52,999 bases of DNA from Streptomyces pseudogriseolus (GTDB lineage Bacteria; Actinomycetota; Actinomycetes; Streptomycetales; Streptomycetaceae), in contig MUNG01000236.1 in NCBI GenBank assembly GCA_002154585.1, positions 1 to 52,999 on the forward strand, given 5' to 3'. The notes beneath the pieces are model-generated. The model did no database searches, was not told the origin of the DNA, and saw only the letters and a list, made by a program, of their open reading frames with translations. Both the position numbers and the translations under genes were made by a program. Below, one piece after another: positions 35,836 to 42,985 of this stretch (its first letter is position 1; each line of letters begins with the position of its first letter).

Positions 35836-36612
35836 TCAGTCGAGGCCGCCGAGGACGTTCTGGTCCCAGTCGACGACGGACCCGGTGACCACACCGGACC
35901 GGTCGGACAGGAGCAGGACCACGAAGTCGGCGATTTCGTCCGGTTGGCCGAGCTTGCCCATCGGCAGCCGCGCGGCGGCCTGCTCGCGCCAGTCGTCGCC
36001 GGCGCCGTGGAAGGCGCGCTGGGTGGCGTCCTCGCCCTCGGTCGCGGTCCAGCCGATGTTCAGGCCGTTGATCCGGATCCGGTCCCACCGGTGGGCGTGC
36101 GCCGCGTTGCGGGTCAGGCCCATCAGCCCCGCCTTGGCGGCGACGTACGGGGCGAGGAACGGCTGCCCGCCGTGCGCCGACGACGTGATGACGTTGACGA
36201 TCGTGCCCGGCTCGGCGCGCCGCACCATGTCCGCGACCGCGGCCTGCATGGCGAAGAACGGCGCCTTGAGATTGATCGCGATGTGCTGGTCGAACAGCTC
36301 GGGCGTGGTGTCGAGGAGCGTGCCGCGCGAGGTGAGCCCGGCGGAGTTCACCAGGCAGTCGATCCTGCCGTACGCCCGCACGACCTGGGCGACGGTGTCC
36401 TTGGCCTGCCCGGCGTCGGCCAGGTCGGCCCGTACGAACATGGCCTTGGCGCCCTGCCCGGCCAGCTCGGCGACCAGCGCCTCACCCGGCTCCGCGCGCC
36501 GTCCGCTGACCGCCACGACCGCGCCCTCGCGCACCGCGGCCCGTGCGACGGCGGCGCCCACGCCCTGGCTGCCGCCGTTGACGAGGACGACCTTGTCGTC
36601 GAGAAGTCCCAT
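35836..36612 (-). CDS. SDR-family oxidoreductase
   Basis: 258 residues. Cofactor motif VNGGSQGVGAAVARAA (TGxxxGxG variant with N instead of T), NSAG in CLVNSAGLTSRG, Ser in VITSSAHGGQ, and YVAAKAG (catalytic Tyr-Lys, about 155-159). Classical SDR that should oxidise or reduce an alcohol/keto group with NAD(P). Its neighbours suggest a sugar or cyclitol substrate. 35 bp after the PhyH gene. Confidence 0.9.
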   Translation of the reverse strand: MGLLDDKVVLVNGGSQGVGAAVARAAVREGAVVAVSGRRAEPGEALVAELAGQGAKAMFVRADLADAGQAKDTVAQVVRAYGRIDCLVNSAGLTSRGTLLDTTPELFDQHIAINLKAPFFAMQAAVADMVRRAEPGTIVNVITSSAHGGQPFLAPYVAAKAGLMGLTRNAAHAHRWDRIRINGLNIGWTATEGEDATQRAFHGAGDDWREQAAARLPMGKLGQPDEIADFVVLLLSDRSGVVTGSVVDWDQNVLGGLD

Positions 36613-36647
36613 GACGTCCTTCCGGATCCGTGTCGGTCCTGTGCGGG

Positions 36648-37823
36648 TCAGCTCGCGCGCCGGGCGGAGGCGGCCCGCAGCGCGTCCCGCAGGGCACGCG
36701 GAGGCCGGCCCTCGGCGAGGGCTCGGCGCACCATGTCCGCCTGGGAGGGCGGGGCGAGGCCGTCGACCGGCGGGTCGTTGTCCAGGTTGGTGGGGAACGG
36801 GTAGCCCTCGGCGCTCGCCGCGATCACGTTCTCCAGCCACCGCTGAGGGGCGCCCTCGGCCTTGCGGGCCAGCAGCACCGGGTAGACGGCGCCCACCACG
36901 GCCTCCCGGTCCACGGTCTCCATGGCCCGCCCGAACGCGGACGACACCTGGAGCAGGTTGGCCGTGCGCCGGATGTCCGCCGAGTGGTTCGTGCCGGCGG
37001 CGTGGAACAGCGCCGGGTTGAAGAACACCGCGTCGCCCTTGGACAGCGGCAGCTGGACGTGGTGCTCCTCGAAGTACGCCCGGAACTCGGGCAGCCGCCA
37101 GGCGAGGTAGCCCGCCTCGAACTTCTGCGAGTGCGGCAGGTACATCGTCGGCCCGGACTCCACGGGCATGTCGCAGTGCGCGACGGCACCCTGGAGGGTG
37201 AGCACGGGGGAGAGGCGGTGCACGTGCGCCGGGTGGGCGGCCGCCGCCTCGTTCGACAGGAAGCCCAGGTGGTAGTCGCGGTGCACGGTCTGTGCCGCGC
37301 CGCCCGGGTTGACCACGTTGACCTGCGAGGTCACCTGGTAGCCGGGGCCCAGCCAGGCCGTCGACACCAGAGCGACGACGTCGTTGGCGTAGTAGTCGGC
37401 GAACACCGCCGGGTCGTGCAGCGCGGCCTTCTCCAGGGCGTTCCACACCCGGTCGTTGGCGCCCGGCTTCGCGAAGTGGTCGCCGGCGGCGGCGCCCGAG
37501 GCGCGCTGCTGGGCGATCAGGGCGTCGAACACGGCGGTGGTCCGGTCCACCACCGAGGTGTCGGGGAAGGCGCCGCGGATCACCACGATGCCGGGGCCGT
37601 CGGCGAGGGCGCGGACCAGTTCGGCCTGCGCGGTGCGGCGGTCCGCGAGCGCGAGCCGCTCGGCGTCGTAGAGCAGGACGTTCCGCTCGACGGCGGAGGC
37701 CAGCGGGTGTGCGGAGCGGTCGGTCGGCCGCTCGACCAGGGCGCGGAAGGCGTCCAGGTCGCAGTCCCGCTCCGACAGCCAGACGGCCGGCGCGGGGGTC
37801 TGCACGGAAGACGATGCGGACAT
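36648..37823 (-). CDS. Phytanoyl-CoA dioxygenase (PhyH)-family protein
   Basis: 391 residues from ATG 37823 with SD GAAGGGA. The Fe(II)/2-oxoglutarate facial triad is visible: HxD in QTVHRDYHLGF (about 186-188) and the distal His in FFNPALFHAAGTNHSADIRR (about 290), followed by the 2-OG-binding Arg. Such enzymes hydroxylate or oxidatively cleave small substrates. It is the first gene of an operon with SDR and inositol-dehydrogenase-like genes, so hydroxylation or demethylation of a sugar/cyclitol is plausible but unproven. Confidence 0.82.
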   Translation of the reverse strand: MSASSSVQTPAPAVWLSERDCDLDAFRALVERPTDRSAHPLASAVERNVLLYDAERLALADRRTAQAELVRALADGPGIVVIRGAFPDTSVVDRTTAVFDALIAQQRASGAAAGDHFAKPGANDRVWNALEKAALHDPAVFADYYANDVVALVSTAWLGPGYQVTSQVNVVNPGGAAQTVHRDYHLGFLSNEAAAAHPAHVHRLSPVLTLQGAVAHCDMPVESGPTMYLPHSQKFEAGYLAWRLPEFRAYFEEHHVQLPLSKGDAVFFNPALFHAAGTNHSADIRRTANLLQVSSAFGRAMETVDREAVVGAVYPVLLARKAEGAPQRWLENVIAASAEGYPFPTNLDNDPPVDGLAPPSQADMVRRALAEGRPPRALRDALRAASARRAS

Positions 37824-37865
37824 GAAGTCGTCCCTTCGGGTCACGGAGCGACGCGGGTGATGTCA

Positions 37866-37882
37866 TTCTTGTCAGAACAAAC
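37866..37882. promoter_or_regulatory. Putative LacI-type operator between phyH and lacI
   Basis: TTGT-CAGA-ACAA (37869-37880) is a dyad. Read on the minus strand it gives GTTTGTTCTGACA, sharing TTTGTnnnnACA with two sites in the iolC/transporter divergent region. It lies between divergent starts, where a repressor could control both. Confidence 0.5.
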
Positions 37883-37932
37883 CCCTCGCACCACCATCAG
37901 GAACCCATCAAAAACCCCTCAGGAGCAGTCGC

Positions 37933-38967
37933 ATGGGGCACCCCTTCCCGATCCGCGAAATCGCACGTCAGGCCGGATTGAGCGAGGCCACCGTGGACCG
38001 GGTGCTCAACGGCCGCGGCGGGGTGCGGGAGAGCACCGCGCGCGAGGTGCACCGGGCCATCGCCGACCTGGACCGCCAGCGCACCCAGGTCCGCCTGGTC
38101 GGCCGCACGTTCATGGTGGACATCGTCATGCAGTCCCCGGAGCGCTTCTCCACGGCCGTCCGCGCCGCCCTGGAGGCCGAACTGCCCTCCCTGCACCCGG
38201 CGGTGGTGCGCTCCCGCTACCACTTCCGGGAGACCGGACCGGCGGAGGAACTCGTCGCGGTCCTCGACCGGATCGCCCGCCGCGGCTCGCAGGGCGTGCT
38301 CCTCAAGGCGCCCGACGTCCCCGAGGTCACCGCCGCGGTCGGCCGGCTCGCCGCGGCCGGCGTCCCCGTCGTGACGCTGGTGACGGACCTGCCGGTCAGC
38401 GCCCGCGTCGGCCACGTCGGCAGCGACAACCGCGCGGCGGGGGCCACCGCCGCCTACCTGATGGGCCAGTGGCTCGGCGACCGGCCCGGCAACGTGCTCA
38501 CCAGCCTCTCCAGCGGCTTCTTCCGCAACGAGGAGGAGCGCGAGATGGGCTTCCGCAGCACCATGCGCGCCCGCCACCCCGAGCGCACCCTCGTCGAGAT
38601 CGCCGAGGGCCAGGGCCTGGACGCCACCCAGTACGACCTGGTCCGCGCCGCCCTGGAACGCGACCCGGAGATCCGCGCGGTCTACTCGATCGGCGGCGGC
38701 AACATCGCCACCCTGCGCGCCTTCGAGGACGCCGGACGCGAGTGCGCCGTGTTCATCGCCCACGACCTCGACCACGACAACACCCGGCTGCTGCGCGAGC
38801 TGAGACTGTCCGCCGTCCTCCACCACGACCTGCGTCACGACCTGCGCGAGGCGTGCCACCTGGTGATGCGCGCGCACGGCGCGCTGCCGCCCGCCGGACC
38901 GACCCTGCCGTCCGCGATCCAGGTGGTCACGCCGTACAACATGCCCGCCCCCGTCGTGGCCGGGTGA
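37933..38967 (+). CDS. LacI-family transcriptional regulator
   Basis: 344 residues. HTH IREIARQAGLSEATVDRVLN followed by the hinge GRGGVRESTAREVHRAI (residues about 5-45), then a sugar-binding-type effector domain (about 58-340: LKAPDVPEVTAAVGRLAAAG, VGSDNRAAGATAAYLMG, YSIGGGNIATLRAFEDAG). SD AGGAG seven bases before ATG 37933. Divergent from the phyH operon and central to the island, so it is the leading candidate to repress the cyclitol genes. Confidence 0.92.
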   Translation: MGHPFPIREIARQAGLSEATVDRVLNGRGGVRESTAREVHRAIADLDRQRTQVRLVGRTFMVDIVMQSPERFSTAVRAALEAELPSLHPAVVRSRYHFRETGPAEELVAVLDRIARRGSQGVLLKAPDVPEVTAAVGRLAAAGVPVVTLVTDLPVSARVGHVGSDNRAAGATAAYLMGQWLGDRPGNVLTSLSSGFFRNEEEREMGFRSTMRARHPERTLVEIAEGQGLDATQYDLVRAALERDPEIRAVYSIGGGNIATLRAFEDAGRECAVFIAHDLDHDNTRLLRELRLSAVLHHDLRHDLREACHLVMRAHGALPPAGPTLPSAIQVVTPYNMPAPVVAG

Positions 38968-39021
38968 CCCGCCTGGCGTGGGACGCCCCGCGCCCGGCCG
39001 GCCCCGCCTACCGTCGGGCGC

Positions 39022-39639
39022 ATGAGGAAACCCACCACGGAAGGCGGGCCGGAACGGCTGGTGGCGCTGTCCGACGGCGTCTTCGCCATCGCCGTCACCC
39101 TGCTGGTCCTGGACATCGACGTACCGCCGGGGCTGAACGACGCGGGGTTCCACGAGGCGCTCGGCGACGTCCTGCCCAACCTGGGCGCCTACGCGCTCAG
39201 CTTCGCCGTGCTGGCCGGGTTCTGGCGCGACCACCGGGCGATCTTCCACCGGGTGCGGCTGGTGGACGCCGACGTGATCGGGCTGACCGTCCTCGGCCTG
39301 GGCCTCGCCGCCCTGCTGCCGTTCCCCACCGCCCTGGTCTCCGAGTACGGCGACCAGCGCGTCTCCGTCGTCGTCTACTCGGCGGCGGTGGCCTCCCTCG
39401 GCGCCGTCCACCTCGCCCTCGCCGCCGTCGTCGCCCGCCGCCCCTGGCTTCACGGCGGCACCGAGCCCCTGCGCAACGAGAACCTCTACGCCGTCGACGC
39501 GGGCGTCACGGTCGTGGTGTTCGTGGTGACCATTCCGCTGGCCCTGCTGGTGGGGCCGCCCGCCATGTGGTGGTGGCTGGTCCTGGTCCCGGTCAAGGTG
39601 TGGCTCGGACGCAGGGAGGACGCGGAGGCGGCGAGCTGA
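39022..39639 (+). CDS. TMEM175-family potassium channel-like membrane protein
   Basis: 205 residues with six hydrophobic segments. RLVALSDGVFAIAVTLLVLD in the first is the family signature FSDGVFAIA, here with LSDGVFAIA. Bacterial TMEM175 proteins form tetrameric K+ channels without a classical selectivity loop. Monocistronic, starting 54 bp after the LacI gene; I see no functional link to the sugar genes. Confidence 0.87.
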   Translation: MRKPTTEGGPERLVALSDGVFAIAVTLLVLDIDVPPGLNDAGFHEALGDVLPNLGAYALSFAVLAGFWRDHRAIFHRVRLVDADVIGLTVLGLGLAALLPFPTALVSEYGDQRVSVVVYSAAVASLGAVHLALAAVVARRPWLHGGTEPLRNENLYAVDAGVTVVVFVVTIPLALLVGPPAMWWWLVLVPVKVWLGRREDAEAAS

Positions 39640-39661
39640 GGGCAGGACGGGGCCGGGGACG

Positions 39662-40825
39662 TCACGCGGGCGCGTCCACCGTCACCCACGCCCGCTCCTC
39701 GGCCGACCGCGCCATCGCGTCCAGCACCGTCGCGCTGCGCACCGCGTCCGCGAGGGTGGCGCCGTACGGGACGCCCTCGGCGACCGACCGCAGAAAGCGG
39801 TACGCCTCGATCACCTTCAGGTCGTCGTAGCCCATGGCGTTGGCCGCGCCCGGCTGGAACGCGCCGAACTCGCCGTCGCCCGGCCCGACGTACACCGTGC
39901 TGACCGGCTGGTCCTGGTAGCCGGTGCCGCGGCTGACGCCCAGTTCGTTCATCCGGCGGAAGTCCCAGAACACCGCACCCTCGGTGCCGTGCACCTCGAA
40001 GCCGTAGTTGTTCTGCTCGCCCACGGAGACCCGGCAGGCCTCCAGCACGCCGCGCGCGCCGGACGCGAACCGCAGCAGGCAGTTCACGTAGTCCTCGTTC
40101 TCCACCGCGCCCATCTCGCCGCCGCTCGCCCGGGAGTGGCCGGCGGTGGCGCCGGTCGGGCGGGCCCGCTCGGGCAGGAAGACGGCCGTGTCGGCGCTCA
40201 GCGAGGTGATGTCGCCGAGCAGGAAACGCGCCAGGTCGGCGCCGTGCGAGGCCAGGTCGCCCAGCACCCCGCTGCCGCCCCGCTCCCGCTCGTAACGCCA
40301 GGTCAGCGCGCCTTCGGGGTGGGCCGCGTAGTCGCTGAACAGCCGGACGCGGGCGTGCGTGACCCGGCCGATCCCGCCGGAGGCGATCAGGTCGCGGGCG
40401 GCCTCCACGGCGGGCGCGTTGCGGTAGTTGAAGCCGACCGCGCCCTGGACGCCGGCCTTGGCGACCGCGTCCGCGACCGCCCGCGCGTCCTCGGCGGTCA
40501 GTCCGACCGGCTTCTCGATCCAGATGTGCTTGCCGGCCTCGGCCATGGCCACGCCGATCTCGCGGTGCAGGAAGTTCGGCGCGGTGATGCTGACCGCGCG
40601 CACGCGGGGGTCGGCGGCCACGTCACGCCAGTCGCGGGTGGTCGAGGCGAACCCGTACTGCGCGGCGGCTTCCTCCGCGCGCCCCGGGACCTCCTCGGCG
40701 ACCACGACCGGCTCCGGGCGCAGCGGCAGTCCGGGGAAGTGGTGCACCACCCGCGCGTACGCCTGGGTGTGCACCCGCCCCATCCAGCCGAATCCGACGA
40801 CGGCGACGCCCAGCGCATCCACCAT
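39662..40825 (-). CDS. Gfo/Idh/MocA-family oxidoreductase (third copy)
   Basis: 387 residues from ATG 40825, longer than the other two. VAVVGFGWMGRVHTQAYARV is the dinucleotide fold, KHIWIEKPVGLTAED holds the catalytic Lys (about 100) and VGFNYRNAPAV follows. GGSGVLGDLASHGADLARFL supplies the Asp/His region. GVLEACRVSVGEQNNYGFEV and the AFQPGAANAMGYDDLKVIEA stretch are typical of the levoglucosan/myo-inositol-like sugar dehydrogenase branch. Substrate unknown. Monocistronic, controlled by a perfect palindrome at 40883-40908. Confidence 0.87.
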   Translation of the reverse strand: MVDALGVAVVGFGWMGRVHTQAYARVVHHFPGLPLRPEPVVVAEEVPGRAEEAAAQYGFASTTRDWRDVAADPRVRAVSITAPNFLHREIGVAMAEAGKHIWIEKPVGLTAEDARAVADAVAKAGVQGAVGFNYRNAPAVEAARDLIASGGIGRVTHARVRLFSDYAAHPEGALTWRYERERGGSGVLGDLASHGADLARFLLGDITSLSADTAVFLPERARPTGATAGHSRASGGEMGAVENEDYVNCLLRFASGARGVLEACRVSVGEQNNYGFEVHGTEGAVFWDFRRMNELGVSRGTGYQDQPVSTVYVGPGDGEFGAFQPGAANAMGYDDLKVIEAYRFLRSVAEGVPYGATLADAVRSATVLDAMARSAEERAWVTVDAPA

Positions 40826-40882
40826 GACTGCCTCTCTCCGGCCGGGTCCTGTTCTGCCCGCCCACCTTCGGGCCCGGCCCGG

Positions 40883-40908
40883 TGTCCTGTCAACCATTTG
40901 ACAGGACA
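40883..40908 (-). promoter_or_regulatory. Perfect 26-bp palindromic operator before the third Gfo/Idh/MocA gene
   Basis: Arms TGTCCTGTCAA (40883-40893) and TTGACAGGACA (40898-40908) are exact inverses around CCAT. It lies 57 bp upstream of the minus-strand ATG at 40825; the minus strand also offers TTGACA (40901-40896 region) as a -35. A dimeric repressor is implied. The half site resembles TGTTCTGACAA from the phyH/lacI gap (9 of 11 bases). Confidence 0.7.
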
Positions 40909-40961
40909 ATCGGGCGATCGCCCCGTCCGTGCACCCGGCTCACCCTCCGCTCCGCATACGG

Positions 40962-40967
40962 TAGGGT
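40962..40967 (+). promoter_or_regulatory. -10 element of tRNA-Pro copy 3
   Basis: TAGGGT after ATACGG, 39 bases before the tRNA; the leader shares GATCACGCGGTTC with copy 2. Confidence 0.5.
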
Positions 40968-41006
40968 TGACCTGCGAGATCACGCGGTTCGCCGCGAGAG
41001 TCGCAT

Positions 41007-41080
<74 letters not shown>

Positions 41081-41091
41081 CGATGCGAGGA

Positions 41092-41124
41092 CAGGGGGCC
41101 CGTCGGCAGCCGGCGGGCCCCCTG
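41092..41124 (+). terminator. Terminator-like hairpin of tRNA-Pro copy 3
   Basis: CAGGGGGCCCGTCGG-CAG-CCGGCGGGCCCCCTG: 15-bp stem with one G-T pair, no T-tract. Unrelated in sequence to the terminators of copies 1 and 2. Confidence 0.8.
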
Positions 41125-41201
41125 ACGCATGCCGTGCGGGCGCAGGGCACCTCCCAGCGGCCCCCTGTGCGGGACCGGATGCGTCTTCTAGGGTCATGCG
41201 T

Positions 41202-41870
41202 ATGACGACCGACACGGGGACCACCGCCGGCCTGCTCTTCGAGGCCCTGCGGGCGGACGCCCTCACCAGCACGGAACAGCTGCGCGAGCTGTACCCGGAG
41301 CCGAACGCGAACGCGGTCCGCAAGGAGACCGACCATCTCACCGAGGAGACCCGGGCGCTGATCGGCTGCGCCTCCCTGGTGTTCATCGGCAGCACGGACG
41401 CCGAGGGCCGGGCGGACGTCACCCCGCGCGGGGGGCCGCCCGGGTTCGTGGCGGTGCTGGACGACCGGACGCTGGCGATCCCCGACGCGACGGGCAACAA
41501 GCGGCTCGACACCCTGCACAACGTGGTGGAGACCGGCCGGGTCGGTCTGCTCTTCGCCGTCCCCGGCCGCACCACCACGCTCCGCGTCAACGGCCGTGCC
41601 TTCGTCTCGGCCCGCCCCGAACTGCTCGGCCGGCTGACCGCCGTGGGCAAGCCGCCGGTCTCCGCGATCGTGGTGCGGGTCGAACAGGCCTACCCGCACT
41701 GCCCCAAGTCGCTGATGCGCGGCAACGCCTGGCAGCCGGACCGCTGGCTGCCCGCCGACGCCCAGCCGAGCAGCGCCCAGGTGACGCTGGCCCAGCTGAA
41801 CCTGCCGGGCCTGACGCTCGAACAGATCGAGGAGACGGAGCGCGAGTCGCTGCGCTCACGCTACGAGTGA
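41202..41870 (+). CDS. PPOX-type FMN-dependent flavoprotein (MSMEG_1061-like)
   Basis: 222 residues from ATG 41202. TAGGGT at 41189-41194 is seven bases upstream, so the mRNA is likely leaderless. The split beta-barrel is recognisable from CASLVFIGSTDAEGRADVTP and RGGPPGFVAVLDDRTLAIPD, then NKRLDTLHNVVETGRVGLLF (FMN phosphate region) and QAYPHCPKSLMRGNAW. This group of pyridoxamine-phosphate-oxidase-like proteins bind FMN or F420 and act as small oxidoreductases; the substrate is unknown. Its 3' end overlaps the convergent DUF6069-like gene by 10 bp. Confidence 0.85.
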   Translation: MTTDTGTTAGLLFEALRADALTSTEQLRELYPEPNANAVRKETDHLTEETRALIGCASLVFIGSTDAEGRADVTPRGGPPGFVAVLDDRTLAIPDATGNKRLDTLHNVVETGRVGLLFAVPGRTTTLRVNGRAFVSARPELLGRLTAVGKPPVSAIVVRVEQAYPHCPKSLMRGNAWQPDRWLPADAQPSSAQVTLAQLNLPGLTLEQIEETERESLRSRYE

Positions 41871-42277
41871 GGGCCCTCCCGCGCCGGACGCCCGGCGCGG
41901 GACCCGCCGGCCAGCCCCGCGATCAGCACGGCCCCCACGGCCAGATGCATGAGCGCCAGCGTGACCCGGGTGCCGCCGTCCATGCCGTCGCCGGCCAACG
42001 GCAGGAGGGACACGGCCAGGACGGCGACGGCCACGCCCGTCCAGACCGCTCGTGCACGCCCCGGGGCGAACCGCTCCAGTGCGGCCAGTAACGCCCAGGC
42101 GGCGAGGGACGCGAGGAGGGAGGCGACCGTGACGGCCGCGGCCCCCACGGTCATCGTGTCCCCGCCGTCGGTCATGCGGAGCCGGTGGCCCAGCACGGGA
42201 TCGGCGACCGCCCATATGACCAGTGCGACCGCCACGGCCACCGCCGTGGTCCCCGACCGCCTCGCCCGGGCGCTCAC
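41861..42277 (-). CDS. Small four-helix membrane protein (DUF6069-like)
   Basis: 138 residues from GTG 42277, which overlaps the TetR stop (GTGA). Four hydrophobic segments: TAVAVAVALVIWAVADPVLG, AAVTVASLLASLAAWALLAA, WTGVAVAVLAVSLLPLA and LALMHLAVGAVLIAGLAGG. It resembles the actinobacterial DUF6069 family with no known role. Coupled translation with the TetR gene suggests it is part of what that regulator controls. The C-terminus is short and charged. Confidence 0.78.
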   Translation of the reverse strand: MSARARRSGTTAVAVAVALVIWAVADPVLGHRLRMTDGGDTMTVGAAAVTVASLLASLAAWALLAALERFAPGRARAVWTGVAVAVLAVSLLPLAGDGMDGGTRVTLALMHLAVGAVLIAGLAGGSRAGRPAREGPHS

Positions 42278-42891
42278 GACGCGCTCCCGGTGAGCGCCCC
42301 GCCGAGGAAGACCTCCACCAGCTCGCGTGGGGTGAGGTCGGGTTCGCCGTCCGTGCGCGGCTGGGTGAAGAGCAGCCCGATGAACAGGGCCGCGATCTGC
42401 TCCGGCGGCCGGCGCAGGGCGTCCTTCTCGGGCTCCAGCAGGTCCGCGAGGGCCGCGCGGACGCGGGAGGTCGACTCCTCGCGGCCGGCGCCGCGCACCG
42501 TGCCGGGGTGCTTGCCGCCGTGATGCCCCAGGGAGCCCATGATCGCGCCGAGCCGGTCCATGTGCGCCTGGAGCGCCTCGGCCGCCTCCGCGAGCCGGTC
42601 GGGCAGCGGCTGGGACACGTCGATCGCGTCGAGTTCGCGTACGGCGTGGTCGGGGGAGAGGGCCTCGGCGACGCACGCCTGCAACAGCTCCTCCTTGTCG
42701 GCGAAGACCCGGAAGATCGTGCCCTCGCCGATGCCCGCCGCGCGGGCGATCTTCGCGGTCGTCACGGCGGAGCCGTACTCGGTGAGCAGGGGAAGCGCGG
42801 CCTGGACGATCATCGCCCGCCGCTGCTCCGGTGACATGCCGGGAGCGCGGCGACGCGCGGGTGCGGTGGGTTCCTTCTTGACTGCTGTCAT
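42274..42891 (-). CDS. TetR-family transcriptional regulator
   Basis: About 205 residues from ATG 42891 (GTG 42897 is also possible). HTH at about 25-65: VTTAKIARAAGIGEGTIFRV followed by FADKEELLQACVAEAL. The C-terminal helical ligand domain ends FIGLLFTQPRTDGEPDLTPR. Two perfect palindromes directly upstream show autoregulation, with the coupled DUF6069-like membrane protein as co-target. Confidence 0.92.
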   Translation of the reverse strand: MTAVKKEPTAPARRRAPGMSPEQRRAMIVQAALPLLTEYGSAVTTAKIARAAGIGEGTIFRVFADKEELLQACVAEALSPDHAVRELDAIDVSQPLPDRLAEAAEALQAHMDRLGAIMGSLGHHGGKHPGTVRGAGREESTSRVRAALADLLEPEKDALRRPPEQIAALFIGLLFTQPRTDGEPDLTPRELVEVFLGGALTGSAS

Positions 42892-42903
42892 GGGCACAGC
42901 GTA

Positions 42904-42944
42904 CGGAGTGAGTACTCACTCCGTCAATGAGTGAGTACTCACTC
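42904..42944 (-). promoter_or_regulatory. Tandem TetR operators
   Basis: CGGAGTGAGTACTCACTCCG (42904-42923) is a perfect 20-bp palindrome; GAGTGAGTACTCACTC (42929-42944) repeats its core. The centres are 23 bp apart, about two helical turns, so two dimers could bind on one face. They lie seven bases beyond the furthest TetR start codon. Confidence 0.85.
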
Positions 42945-42985
42945 CGCTCGTGTCGGGGTGGCCGGTCCGCCCGGCACGCCGCCCG

